The notes: generated by a model from the letters alone, not told the origin. A DNA stretch of 64,000 bases from Actinomycetes bacterium (GCA_021805205.1 JAJZFV010000009.1:1-64000), one strand, 5' to 3'. Numbered from the stretch's first letter, positions 24,295 to 33,891 are shown. A program made the numbers and translations.

Positions 24295-26388
24295 TCACAT
24301 TAACGAAGGAGCTGGCTTCCTTGCCTCAAGGTTAGCCTTTTCCATCAAAATATCTTGAACCGAAATTCCGAGAGTTGATTGGTCGCGCTCGTAAAAACCC
24401 GCACCATCCATAGTCCAGGAGTAGAGGTCGTCGGCGGCACATAGCTTCAATATCTCTTCGACTTGGGCGATGTCGCTAGCTTGACTAATCGGGAAGATCG
24501 CTTCGATCCTTCTATCAAGGTTTCTCTCCATCAAATCCGCAGAGCCTACGTAGACCTTGAAGGGGTTAGATGTGCCGGTCCCACCAAAGGCGTAGATCCT
24601 TGAGTGTTCAAGGAGCTTTCCAACAATGGACTTCACCCTGATATTCTCCGATAGACCAGGGATGCCAGGACGAAGACAGCAGATACCCCTAGCAATTATG
24701 TCAATTGTTACGCCATGGTTCGAAGCGTCGTAGAGGGCATCGATGATCGAGGAGTCGGTGAGGTTATTTACCTTTATGACGATTCGCCCCTCGGCACCTT
24801 TTTGGGCCTGCTCATCGATCAACTCCATGATACGGTTACGCAAAAAAGTTGGAGCAAGCACAATCTTGCTAAAGTCGCCAGGTCGAGAAAATCCAGTAAG
24901 TAAGTTGAAGGCCTCCGCTAAGTCACGATTCAATTCGCTATCGGCACTTAAAAGTCCAAGGTCTTCATAGCTTCGCGCCGTCTTGGCGTTGTAGTTGCCG
25001 GTACCTAGGTGGCAATAGAGTCGAACCCCTTCATCCTCATTTCGGATTACAAGTGCTGCCTTGATATGGGTCTTCAAACCCATCAGACCATAGACGACGT
25101 GTACCCCTGCCTCCTCCAATCGCTTGGCCCAAGAGATGTTCGCGAGTTCATCAAAACGTGCCTTTAGTTCAACCAGGACAGCAACTTGCTTACCGGCCTC
25201 TGCCGCCCGAATCAGCGCTGCCATCATCCTTGAATCGCCGGATGTACGGTAAAGAGTCTGTTTGATTGCGAGTACGCTTGGGTCGTTGGCAGCCTGTTCA
25301 ATAAAGGCCTCAACCGTATTTGAAAAAGAGGTATATGGGTGATGGAGAAGTATATCTCTACCTCGCAAGACCTCGAAGATATCAGCTCTGCGCCCGGTAT
25401 TGCTCTCACTGAACTCCTGTGGAGTAATTGGGGTAAAACTTGGCGCTGATATCTCAGGCAAGGCAATCGAGTGAACTTGCCAAAGCCCGGAAAGGTCAAT
25501 CGGGAAATCGACCTCATAGATGTCGTCTCTATGGAGACGGAGCTCCTCTGCGATAAGATCGATGGCAGTAGCGGGAGTACCCCGGGAGACCTCAACACGA
25601 ACAGCGCGCCCAAAGCGGCGGCGGCGAAGCTCAATCTCGACCAGCTCAAGGAGATCATCTGCCTCCTCCTCCTCGAGTGAAAGATCTGCGTTGCGGGTAA
25701 CTCTAAATGAATAGTGGTTACCTATAACCATCTCAGGAAAGAGGCGGTTTAGGTGCGCTGCTATCACCGATTCAAGGGTAACAAACTTATATGCATCCCC
25801 GATAGGGACAAAGCGGGGTAAGATTGCCGGTACTTTTACTCGAGCTACTCGAGACTCCTTCGAAACAGGATCTGAAACCGTCACTAAGAGACTTAGCGAT
25901 AGGTTGCTAATGTAGGGGAAAGGGTGTGCCGGATCTAATGCGATTGGAGTTAGAACGGGAAAGATTCGCTTTTCAAAGATAGCAGATAGCTCACGTCGAT
26001 CTTCGGGACCGAGCTCATCGAAGGAGAGTATCTCGATACCATGCTCCTTGAGCCCCGCGATTATATCTTGGTTGTAGATCTTCCCAACCTTTTCAAGGAG
26101 GGGTTCGAGTTCATTACGAATCGCCTTAAGCTGCTCTTTAGTGCTCATTCCATCGGAGCTCTTAGATCTGACGCTCGCAGCAAGGCGATCCTTTAGTCCG
26201 GCCACCCGAACCTGGAAGAATTCATCCAAACCGCTCGAAAAAATCGCAAGGAACTTAGCTCGTTCTAGAAGTGGGATCGAGCCATCTGCTGCAAGCTCAA
26301 CCACCCTCTCCGCAAAGCGGATCCACGAAACTTCTCGATTCAGGAACCTGCTTGGTCCAAGTGCCGCTACAACGCTCTTTTCTTCCAT
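24295..26388 (-). CDS. ppk1: Polyphosphate kinase 1
   Basis: Reversible synthesis of polyphosphate from ATP, membrane associated. N-terminal FLNREVSWIRFAERVVELA and FSSGLDEFFQVRVAGL; middle DILLHHPYTSFSNTVEAF; catalytic core LMGLKTHIKAAL with the His that is autophosphorylated, CHLGTGNYNAKTARSYEDLGLL, and the second core with VGSADLMERNLDRRIEAIFP. Length of 697 is normal and no domain is missing. It forms a two-gene operon with the CYTH gene and faces ppx/gppA, so the enzymes making and breaking polyphosphate lie together. Confidence 0.97.
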   Translation of the reverse strand: MEEKSVVAALGPSRFLNREVSWIRFAERVVELAADGSIPLLERAKFLAIFSSGLDEFFQVRVAGLKDRLAASVRSKSSDGMSTKEQLKAIRNELEPLLEKVGKIYNQDIIAGLKEHGIEILSFDELGPEDRRELSAIFEKRIFPVLTPIALDPAHPFPYISNLSLSLLVTVSDPVSKESRVARVKVPAILPRFVPIGDAYKFVTLESVIAAHLNRLFPEMVIGNHYSFRVTRNADLSLEEEEADDLLELVEIELRRRRFGRAVRVEVSRGTPATAIDLIAEELRLHRDDIYEVDFPIDLSGLWQVHSIALPEISAPSFTPITPQEFSESNTGRRADIFEVLRGRDILLHHPYTSFSNTVEAFIEQAANDPSVLAIKQTLYRTSGDSRMMAALIRAAEAGKQVAVLVELKARFDELANISWAKRLEEAGVHVVYGLMGLKTHIKAALVIRNEDEGVRLYCHLGTGNYNAKTARSYEDLGLLSADSELNRDLAEAFNLLTGFSRPGDFSKIVLAPTFLRNRIMELIDEQAQKGAEGRIVIKVNNLTDSSIIDALYDASNHGVTIDIIARGICCLRPGIPGLSENIRVKSIVGKLLEHSRIYAFGGTGTSNPFKVYVGSADLMERNLDRRIEAIFPISQASDIAQVEEILKLCAADDLYSWTMDGAGFYERDQSTLGISVQDILMEKANLEARKPAPSLM

Positions 26389-26474
26389 AGTGACTTAAGG
26401 CTAGGCAACTTCTTGCAGCAAAACGGCTAATTTTGCTTTAACATTTGCTTAACGAGTCGCATCGGAGACAGCGC

Positions 26475-28859
26475 CTACCCTAGTCCCAACTTGCGAACCT
26501 CCGCATTTGCTACCGCAGAGACGGCCAATGCGAATTCACGCACAATTTCTCCACGCTTTGATTCACGTAGAGGGGTCAAATAAGGATTCATAATGGTTGA
26601 GCGCAGCACCACTAGTCCTTCCCTGCGATATTGGTCCTCATCGACACCAATACCTGCCGACGCGAAGATTGAGGCGAGGGAGTCGAAGGAGTAGTGGTCT
26701 GCCGAAAATGAGGTCTTCGAAAGAAAAAACGGCTGCGAGTAGCTATATTGCCTCTCTCCATGTTCGGCACGAATTGAAAAATGGCGATAAACGGCTTCAG
26801 TTAGAGCGTTGAAGTCTCGCAACGAGCCTCCCTTGCGAGGAGCAAAACCAAAGACGTTGATATTGGTGTCAGGAGGTGAAAACTTTCCATCACGATGACA
26901 ATAAGGAACAGTCTTGAAGAGTCGTTCGGCTTCAGTTTCATCGAGAACACGATCGAGACGTATCAACCATTCAAATAGCTCACGAGCTGCTATCCAACTA
27001 GCTCTAATCACTCGACCGTGGCTACTTCGATTGAGGGGCAGCATCTCGGAGCTCAACCAAAGTGCGGTAGCCGGAAAGCTGGGACGCGACCCCTCAAGGG
27101 TATAGGCGGCAAAAGCCTCTGTTGCCACCTTACCGAAAGACGCCCCTGAGATGCGCGTATCTCCTTCGACCAAGTGTCGCGGCGGCAGATGGGACCAAGA
27201 TGAGTTAGAGGCAACTGTTATATACGGCGCCTTCTGTCGCACCAAATATCGAACCAAATCTTCCTTGAAGCAAATTGCGCCACAGGGATAGTTGACATAT
27301 CCCATCTTATGTGGATCGACTGTAATAGAATCTGCCTGGTAAAAGCTTTCCAGTGCACCGATCACACATCTGTCGTGAAAGGCAATATCCGCAACCTCTC
27401 TAAATTCAGAAAAGGTATTGGTCTCAATTTGAAAAGATGAGTGTTGAATCTCAATCCGAGTTGCAACGACCTCTTCATTCAACCTCAAATCGGAGGCCCC
27501 TACCTCTAAATACCGTGAGACTTCACACGCTTCTTCAACGTCACCTCTGCGAAGCAACTGGGCTATGTATCGCAGAAAGTGTTCGTCGCTCGAATCGATA
27601 GTTGGCAACTTCTCTTCTATAAGGTGCGCTAGTTCAATCGCCGAGTTAAAGCGGTCATCATCTTTTTCACCCAAAGATCGAATTACTCGATCCTTGACGA
27701 CGGAGAGGTCGTCGTCTATCAAGAGGGTTCTAAAGTATCCACCCCATGCCCCATCGATATGCAGCCAAAAGCTACTACCGTTTCTCTCCAATTCATCGCG
27801 CAATGCAACGATTTCAGAGATTGGATCTATCGATCCCTCCTCCGTAGAACCAGCTATCGCCACAACAGCTAAGGGAGTCATACCCCGTATCCTTGTGTCT
27901 TCTATCTTTGATCGCAAATCGGCGGTGCGAAGTCTAAATGAATCATCGGTATCTACTCGAATCAACGACGAGGAGCCTACACCGAGGATATCTAGGGCCT
28001 TGGCTATCGAGTAATGGGCGGCACCTGATACGAAGATAGCTGGGGGAAAGTCGACCATCGCACGCGCAATTCCATCGGCAAGGCTGTACTTCGAGTAGGT
28101 CCGCATGGCTTCAAATGGATCGATACCGCCCTCGACACAACTATCTAGGTACTCTTTGAAAAGTCTGATCGCCTGGCGGGGAGCGAACTTAAGTACATCG
28201 CCATAGTCCAAGGTGCGAAGTAAGGTCTCTCCGCCGTCGGGACTCAACTTCAGTGAAAGCTCCCTTGCAACGTCAAGGAGTGAGAGGGGAAGATACTTAA
28301 CCTGTCTCGCAACCCAAAGCGCCTCTATATTGGCGACCGTCCCACCCGATGTGAGATGTGACCAGCCATAAGGCCTCGATAGGGCACCATGATAGCTTGC
28401 AAGAGATACGCCATCTATGATCTTTGGCGGCCTGGGTGGTGGGGTAAAACCAACCATCGACAGTATCTTGCTACATGCATCGATCTCATATTCAAGGGTG
28501 ACGGCACCGGTTTCACTGGTTACGTTGTTGGAGTTGTACAAGATGCCGGCTAAGGATCCCACTAAAGCCGCGATCGTCGTTTCTCCCTGCTGGTGAGCGA
28601 TGTACCTAGGCGAGTAGAACGGAAAGCTTCGACGTAACTGGCCCAAGAGTGACTCCACCTTCTCGAGGAGATCGGATCGCTCTTCAGAGAGGTCGTTAGC
28701 CTGATGAGAGGTTATAACTCCCTGATCATCAGGGTAGTAATTGCGCCTCCAGTGAAAGTAATCGTCGATAACGAGGTCCAACATCTCGCGAATAAAGGAA
28801 GCGTTCTCCCCCTTCGGCCCCGGAAAGTGCGCCAGATAACTCTCGGTATTATCGCTCAT
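26475..28859 (-). CDS. Group II PLP-dependent decarboxylase, tyrosine-decarboxylase-like
   Basis: PLP enzyme of 794 residues. Landmarks: FHWRRNYYP near the N-terminus, RYIAHQQGE and LYNSNNVTSETG, LTSGGTVANIEALW (169-182), SGAAHYSIAKA with the His that stacks on PLP (282), DGAWGG (369-374), and DPHKMGY with the PLP Lys at 518. HKMGY, AAYTLEGSRP and the region after it resemble bacterial tyrosine decarboxylases of about 620 residues. About 135 residues separate DGAWGG from DPHK, longer than I would expect, so an insertion is likely. The substrate is uncertain (tyrosine, glutamate or another amino acid). In an acidophile it could consume protons; that is inference. It lies downstream of nadB, past a hairpin. 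Confidence 0.85.
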   Translation of the reverse strand: MSDNTESYLAHFPGPKGENASFIREMLDLVIDDYFHWRRNYYPDDQGVITSHQANDLSEERSDLLEKVESLLGQLRRSFPFYSPRYIAHQQGETTIAALVGSLAGILYNSNNVTSETGAVTLEYEIDACSKILSMVGFTPPPRPPKIIDGVSLASYHGALSRPYGWSHLTSGGTVANIEALWVARQVKYLPLSLLDVARELSLKLSPDGGETLLRTLDYGDVLKFAPRQAIRLFKEYLDSCVEGGIDPFEAMRTYSKYSLADGIARAMVDFPPAIFVSGAAHYSIAKALDILGVGSSSLIRVDTDDSFRLRTADLRSKIEDTRIRGMTPLAVVAIAGSTEEGSIDPISEIVALRDELERNGSSFWLHIDGAWGGYFRTLLIDDDLSVVKDRVIRSLGEKDDDRFNSAIELAHLIEEKLPTIDSSDEHFLRYIAQLLRRGDVEEACEVSRYLEVGASDLRLNEEVVATRIEIQHSSFQIETNTFSEFREVADIAFHDRCVIGALESFYQADSITVDPHKMGYVNYPCGAICFKEDLVRYLVRQKAPYITVASNSSWSHLPPRHLVEGDTRISGASFGKVATEAFAAYTLEGSRPSFPATALWLSSEMLPLNRSSHGRVIRASWIAARELFEWLIRLDRVLDETEAERLFKTVPYCHRDGKFSPPDTNINVFGFAPRKGGSLRDFNALTEAVYRHFSIRAEHGERQYSYSQPFFLSKTSFSADHYSFDSLASIFASAGIGVDEDQYRREGLVVLRSTIMNPYLTPLRESKRGEIVREFALAVSAVANAEVRKLGLG

Positions 28860-28884
28860 CGACTCGATATCCCCCCCACCGTCG

Positions 28885-28920
28885 AAGATTATTTCATTCG
28901 CTTACGAATGAAATAATCTT
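28885..28920 (-). terminator. Long hairpin at the nadB stop codon
   Basis: Perfect 16-bp arms, one ending at the nadB stop codon, with a 4-base loop ctta. The stem is AT-rich and no T-run follows on the minus strand; instead a G-run of seven (28871-28877 complement) stands between the hairpin and the decarboxylase start. It may terminate the nad operon, or protect or process the mRNA and lower read-through into the decarboxylase. Confidence 0.6.
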
Positions 28921-30439
28921 ATTTGGGAGAGTCAACTACGACCACGAGTTCCGTAGCGTTAATCGATTGATCTACGTGAAATGCCACTTCGGAAAGGTTG
29001 GTGAAGTCTGACCTGAAGTGAGCGCCTCGTGACTCTCGCCTCAGGATCGCACCGCGCATTACCAACTCTCCAACTTTTCGCAGATTGAAGTTCTCAATTT
29101 CGAAACGCGAGGTACTCTCCTTGGTTGCTATCGTCATCAACTCCTTGAGGCCAACGGATAGCTCCTCTCCATTTCGCATTACGGAAGCCACTTCGTCCAT
29201 CAATGACTTAATCCGGTCTCTACTTGGACTTTCAATTCCGCGAGGCACGGGAGGCTGGTCGTCGTAGCTAGAGCGACTCCCTCCAACCTCATCTATCGCA
29301 GCTAACACAGCCTTATCGCCCATTACCAGTCCCTCTAAAAGAGAGTTAGAGGCCAACCTATTGGCTCCGTGAAGGCCAGTACTAGCCACCTCGCCAGCGG
29401 CATATAGACCCATCAAATTGGTTCGACCACTGGCATCGGTACGAACACCGCCCATTTGGTAGTGGGCAGCAGGTGCGATCTCGACTGGCGCTTCACGTGG
29501 ATCTTGGCCAAGCGATAGGCATGACTCAAATACAGTTGGGAAGGCTTCGTCGATATTGTGGATCGGACGAAGGTCAAGGAGGACCTTACCCGTCACGCGG
29601 CGCTCCTCAAGGACCGCTCTAGCAACAACATCACGTGGAGCTAGCTCCATCGCCTCGTCGTAGCGACTCATGAACCGCTCGCCATTTCCATTCAGAAGAA
29701 TTGCACCCTCACCCCGACACGCCTCACTGATCAACGAGCCGTCCATGAGTGCAGTTGGATGAAATTGTGCCAACTCGATATCGCGAATCGTTGCCCCGGC
29801 CTCAAAGGCGAGCGCTATTCCGTCGCCAGTCGCCTCTGGTGGATTGGTGGTGACGCGATACAACTGCCCCGATCCACCGGTGGCCAGCAGCACCACGGAT
29901 GCGTCAACTTTTACGAAACTCCCGTCGTCAGATATGAGCCATGCTCCCACAACCCGCTTGTCAACAACTCGAAGCGACACGACCATGTGCGAGTCACGAA
30001 CATCGATCTTTCCCGAGATAGTCTCATGTATGAATTTGAGAAGGAAAAAGCCGCTTCGATCGCCACCTATGTGCCTAACCCTCGGCCGAGAGTGGCCCCC
30101 TTCAAGTGCCAACTCCTCGTCGAATTGCATACCCAACTTTGAGAGTCTTTCAAGGTGTCCGAGGGACTCTTCGAGGATCATATTCGTAACTTGAGGGTCA
30201 CTCAATCCGCGACCAGCTCTCAAGGTATCTTCAAGGTGGCTTGCTACGTCGTCAACGCTGATTGGAAATGCGATTCCACCCTGGGCCCAAGAGGTAGAGC
30301 CTGAGATCAATCCGGTCTTTGATACTAAAAGTGCCTTTGCTCCCTTTTCAATCGACCTTAGTGCCGCATATGCTCCAGCGACGCCAGATCCAATTATAAG
30401 TAGCTCAACTTGCTTAGTCTCGAAGGTTGGATTAGCCAA
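28919..30439 (-). CDS. nadB: L-aspartate oxidase NadB
   Basis: FAD enzyme that oxidises L-aspartate to iminoaspartate for quinolinate synthesis. FAD-binding IGSGVAGAYAALRS at the N-terminus, SGSTSWAQGGIAFP, RVRHIGGDRSG, LLATGGSGQLYRVTTNPP, EAGATIRDIELAQFHPTA, AAHYQMGGVRTD and GLYAAGEVASTGLHGANRLASNSLLEGLV. Length of 506 is normal. The start is TTG 30439, inside the last codons of nadA (8-base overlap). Confidence 0.97.
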   Translation of the reverse strand: MANPTFETKQVELLIIGSGVAGAYAALRSIEKGAKALLVSKTGLISGSTSWAQGGIAFPISVDDVASHLEDTLRAGRGLSDPQVTNMILEESLGHLERLSKLGMQFDEELALEGGHSRPRVRHIGGDRSGFFLLKFIHETISGKIDVRDSHMVVSLRVVDKRVVGAWLISDDGSFVKVDASVVLLATGGSGQLYRVTTNPPEATGDGIALAFEAGATIRDIELAQFHPTALMDGSLISEACRGEGAILLNGNGERFMSRYDEAMELAPRDVVARAVLEERRVTGKVLLDLRPIHNIDEAFPTVFESCLSLGQDPREAPVEIAPAAHYQMGGVRTDASGRTNLMGLYAAGEVASTGLHGANRLASNSLLEGLVMGDKAVLAAIDEVGGSRSSYDDQPPVPRGIESPSRDRIKSLMDEVASVMRNGEELSVGLKELMTIATKESTSRFEIENFNLRKVGELVMRGAILRRESRGAHFRSDFTNLSEVAFHVDQSINATELVVVVDSPK

Positions 30440-31361
30440 TTGCGATCATCTTCTCAATTGCACGTCGAGCAGGAGTTGCGATCTTTTCGTCCACCTTGAT
30501 CTCAAATTGATCGTACAAGAGGCTGTCTCTCACCTTTTCTAAGGTGATCATCTTCATGTACTGACACACTGCCGACTCTTTTACCGGCAGGAACCTCTTT
30601 CCTGGAGCCATCTTATTGAGTCTGTGGATGATGCCAACTTCTGTAGCGACGACGAACTCTTTTTTCTCGCTAGCTGCAGCGTACTTCACCATTCCCTCGG
30701 TGCTCATCATCTTTGCATCTGGCTTCAGATACAGACAAGATGATCCACAGGAACACTCTGGGTGAATCAAAAACTCAGCATCTGGATATTGGGTCAGCTT
30801 GGCTTTGATCTCTGCGTCTCCAATTCCAGCATGAACGTGACACTCTCCCATCCACACGTGCATCTTGATTCCGGTCATCTTTTCCACGTAAGCTCCGAGG
30901 AACATGTCAGGCAAGAAGAAGATCGGCCGCGTTGGATCGAGGCTCTTTACGACCTCCACTGCATTGGCAGAGGTAACACACACATCGGATAGCGCTTTTA
31001 CCTCGGCCGTGGTGTTCACATACGACACCACCTGGCCATCTGGGTTTTCATCACGCCACTTTTGGACGTCCGATGCCGCGATAGTATCGGCAAGGGAGCA
31101 GCCAGCTGCGAGATCCGGCAGCAACACCTTTTTATTTGGATTTAGAATGGAAGCGGTCTCGGCCATAAAGTGCACTCCGGCGAAGACTATTACGTCGGCC
31201 TCGGTCGAAGCTGCAATACGCGAAAGCCCCAGGGAGTCTCCCACGAAGTCGGCCACCTCTTGGACTTCACCTCGTTCGTATGAGTGGGCGATCACGATAG
31301 CATTGCGATCTTTTTTGAGTTGGCTTATCTCTTCAGCGAGAGAGGTATCAACAAGCGACAT
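30432..31361 (-). CDS. nadA: Quinolinate synthase NadA
   Basis: 4Fe-4S enzyme that condenses iminoaspartate with dihydroxyacetone phosphate to give quinolinate. Cluster cysteines are in PDLAAGCSLAD, the middle VTSANAV region and HPECSCGSSCLYL; AHSYERGEVQEVADFVGDSL and MGECHVHAGI are also family motifs. Length of 309 is normal. ATG 31361 has AGGAG eight bases upstream. It is the middle gene of nadC-nadA-nadB. Confidence 0.97.
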   Translation of the reverse strand: MSLVDTSLAEEISQLKKDRNAIVIAHSYERGEVQEVADFVGDSLGLSRIAASTEADVIVFAGVHFMAETASILNPNKKVLLPDLAAGCSLADTIAASDVQKWRDENPDGQVVSYVNTTAEVKALSDVCVTSANAVEVVKSLDPTRPIFFLPDMFLGAYVEKMTGIKMHVWMGECHVHAGIGDAEIKAKLTQYPDAEFLIHPECSCGSSCLYLKPDAKMMSTEGMVKYAAASEKKEFVVATEVGIIHRLNKMAPGKRFLPVKESAVCQYMKMITLEKVRDSLLYDQFEIKVDEKIATPARRAIEKMIAIG

Positions 31362-31475
31362 GTATTAACTCCTATTGTGAGCTGCGCTATGGCCTCTGTA
31401 GGTGGTACAACAACGAATCCACTACGGAACTTCCATCTACTGCCACACAATGCTAGTTGACAGTAGATCTACCCC

Positions 31476-32357
31476 TTATAGTTCGAAGTCCATTGAAATA
31501 TCTGCAGCTACAACACTATGGGTCAAGGCCCCGACGCTAATGAGATCGACACCACACTTTGCGACCTCTTCAACCCTCAGCAAGTTCATTCCGCCACTTG
31601 CTTCTACTATCGCCCTCTTGGAGATCACTTCGACGGCTCGCGTCATCTCATCGTTGGTCATATTGTCGAGCAAGATCGCCTCGGCTCCGGCCTCTAAGGC
31701 TTGCACCACTTCACTAAGGTTTCCGACTTCTACCTCAATTTTCATCAAGTGAGGAGCCCCCATGCGGGCCCTACGAACAGCCTCCACAATAGAGCCAACC
31801 GCCTCGATGTGGTTGTCTTTGATCAAGATTCCATCTGATAATCCAAAGCGATGATTAAAACCCCCACCGACTCGAACTGCATATTTTTCAAGTTGGCGCA
31901 GTCCAGGGGTGGTCTTTCTAGTGTCTATGATCTTGCAACCATAGGGAGCAACCTTTGTAACGTATGTGCTAGTAGTTGAAGCAATGGCGCACATATGCTG
32001 TAACAAGTTCAATCCAAGGCGCTCGCCGGTAAGAATCGAGCGAGAAGATCCCGTTAGAATGGCGATTCGATCTCGGTTTTTTACCACAGAGCCCTCCGGC
32101 ATCAGAGCCTCAAATTCAACCGTAGGGTCAACTTCTAGAAAGACCAACCGTGCAACCTCTAGGCCAGCGAGGATAGTTTCACTCTTTGCCAGGAGCGTAC
32201 CCTTTGAATTTGAAGCCTTATCGATAGTAAGTTGAGTAGTGATGTCTCCACTTCCTACGTCTTCTCGCAGCCATCTTCGGATATCGTCCCTAAGTTGATC
32301 AAAATTAATATCTAACAACGCCAAATACCGCCATCTAAATCTCGAGGATGCGACCAT
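31476..32357 (-). CDS. nadC: Nicotinate-nucleotide pyrophosphorylase (quinolinate phosphoribosyltransferase) NadC
   Basis: Converts quinolinate and PRPP to nicotinate mononucleotide. Motifs: REDVGSGDITTQL, LNLLQHMCAIASTTSTYV, IIDTRKTTPGLRQLEKYAVRVGGGFNHRFGLSDGILIKDNHIEA, and VEVGNLSEVVQALEAGAEAILLDNM. The frame opens at ATG 32357, which lacks a clear ribosome site and gives an N-terminal extension of about 13 residues; the true start may lie nearer LLDINF. First gene of the NAD operon, with a 114-base gap before nadA. Confidence 0.95.
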   Translation of the reverse strand: MVASSRFRWRYLALLDINFDQLRDDIRRWLREDVGSGDITTQLTIDKASNSKGTLLAKSETILAGLEVARLVFLEVDPTVEFEALMPEGSVVKNRDRIAILTGSSRSILTGERLGLNLLQHMCAIASTTSTYVTKVAPYGCKIIDTRKTTPGLRQLEKYAVRVGGGFNHRFGLSDGILIKDNHIEAVGSIVEAVRRARMGAPHLMKIEVEVGNLSEVVQALEAGAEAILLDNMTNDEMTRAVEVISKRAIVEASGGMNLLRVEEVAKCGVDLISVGALTHSVVAADISMDFEL

Positions 32358-32393
32358 CTAAGAATTTAGCACCGCTCCTCGCACAACTTCTGT

Positions 32394-32579
32394 TTGGCAC
32401 CTTGGGCGAACGGTATTTTCACCTCAAGCCTGCCCCTAGAGACCAAGAGAGCTTTCACCCACCCATGCACTGTCGTGGCCGACGAGGTAGAAGTAATTAT
32501 CTCAACTACAATCGTGGTTAGAGATCTAAGGAGCGAGTCTGAAGATATCAGAGTTCTACACAAAGAATCGAAGAAGTGA
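32394..32579 (+). CDS. Possible small protein upstream of the FtsW/RodA gene
   Basis: Frame of 61 residues from TTG 32394, ending seven bases before the next start. The C-terminal half alternates hydrophobic and charged residues (VVADEVEVIISTTIVVRDLRSES), which could be a beta-rich fold, but no family is recognised. The opposite strand also has an open frame here, so coding is uncertain. Support comes only from its position and tight spacing. Confidence 0.35.
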   Translation: MAPWANGIFTSSLPLETKRAFTHPCTVVADEVEVIISTTIVVRDLRSESEDIRVLHKESKK

Positions 32580-32586
32580 GCTTGGG

Positions 32587-33891
32587 ATGTTCTTGATCGT
32601 AACGATCATCTTCTACCTAGCCTACGTCCTTGCCTTCTTCGGCCACTTCCCCAATTCGACATCGATTCCGCTTGTGATCCCAACTCTGATGGCGATTGCT
32701 CCATTCGTGATTCACCTAGCAAACGTCGCATTTGCACCAAATAGCGACTCCTCCTTCATGCCGATCGTTGCACTGCTGAATGAACTTGGCTATGTGATGA
32801 TCTGGAGACTTGACCCCCACGAAGCCTCGCTGCAAGTCGTATGGACCTACGTTGGAGTTGTCCTCTACATGCTGACGCTGTTTTTCATAGATAGGTCAGC
32901 GATACTCGAACGCTTTCGTTTTCTGTTGGCGGTTGCCGGCCTAACCATGTTGGTACTTCCACTTGTTCCAGGTATTGGCGAGACCATCAATGGTGCGCGG
33001 CTTTGGATTCACCTAGGTGCCTACACCTTTCAACCGGTGGAGATTTCAAAGCTACTACTTGCAATCTTCTTCGCATCATACTTCGTGGAAAAGAACGATC
33101 TCCTAGGAGGAGTACGGGGTAGACAATCAATTAGGGATACATTCAATCCGCGCATATTGGGACCCCTGCTAACGGCGTGGCTCGGATCGATCCTCATCAT
33201 GCTGATGGAGAGGGACGTTGGCTTTTCTTTGATGCTCTTTCTGGTATTCATCATCACGATATGGCTAACCACGGCAAGAACTCGTTACCTCATCGGTGGG
33301 ATCGTCCTCTTTATCGGAGGTGCGCTCGTTGCAAACCATCTTTTCGGTCAAGTAAACGAAAGGCTCGTAACTTGGCTCGACCCATGGAAGTATTCAAATA
33401 CCATCGGATACCAGATTGTTCAAGCCCAGTATGCACTAGGCGCCGGAGGGGTTAGCGGAACCGGCCTCGGCCTCGGCCACCCCACGCTAATTCCGGTTGT
33501 TTCGAGCGACTTTATCTTCGCCGCCATCGGCGAAGAGATGGGACTCGCCGGAACCTCTGCCATAGTGATAGCATTCGTTCTTCTCGTGGGAGTGGGGTTT
33601 AGAACTGCACTTAGAGCCAAGAACGACTTCGCGTCCCTTGTGGCCACTGTTTTCACCACAATGTTAGGGCTTCAGGCTTTCTTCATCATGGGCGGAGTCG
33701 TCCGATTGATTCCCCTGACCGGCGTAACCCTACCGTTCGTAGCCTATGGAGGCTCGTCACTTGTATCTAGCTACATTCTAGTGGCAGTGATCATGCGAAT
33801 ATCGGACGAAGGTAGCGTTGACGACTTCGAGATAAAAGCGAATCGTATTCGCTTTAGACGCCACTCTTTGGCCACTTCTCAAACTAGCTAG
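32587..33891 (+). CDS. FtsW/RodA/SpoVE (SEDS) family peptidoglycan polymerase
   Basis: Membrane SEDS protein of 434 residues with about ten to twelve helices. Motifs: GARLWIHLGAYTFQPVEISKLLLAIFFASYF, LMERDVGFSLMLF with the catalytic-type Asp, DFIFAAIGEEMGLAGTSA, and LTGVTLPFVAYGGSSLVSSYI. An extra N-terminal pair of helices before the core is typical of the actinobacterial member usually found beside penicillin-binding protein and PknB genes, but those are absent here. It polymerises glycan strands with a cognate PBP elsewhere. Start ATG 32587. Confidence 0.92.
   Translation: MFLIVTIIFYLAYVLAFFGHFPNSTSIPLVIPTLMAIAPFVIHLANVAFAPNSDSSFMPIVALLNELGYVMIWRLDPHEASLQVVWTYVGVVLYMLTLFFIDRSAILERFRFLLAVAGLTMLVLPLVPGIGETINGARLWIHLGAYTFQPVEISKLLLAIFFASYFVEKNDLLGGVRGRQSIRDTFNPRILGPLLTAWLGSILIMLMERDVGFSLMLFLVFIITIWLTTARTRYLIGGIVLFIGGALVANHLFGQVNERLVTWLDPWKYSNTIGYQIVQAQYALGAGGVSGTGLGLGHPTLIPVVSSDFIFAAIGEEMGLAGTSAIVIAFVLLVGVGFRTALRAKNDFASLVATVFTTMLGLQAFFIMGGVVRLIPLTGVTLPFVAYGGSSLVSSYILVAVIMRISDEGSVDDFEIKANRIRFRRHSLATSQTS

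Noticed and set aside
32366-32563. 65-codon minus-strand frame opposite the small plus-strand frame
   Set aside because: No motif, no ribosome site, and it lies in the nadC promoter region; composition looks random.
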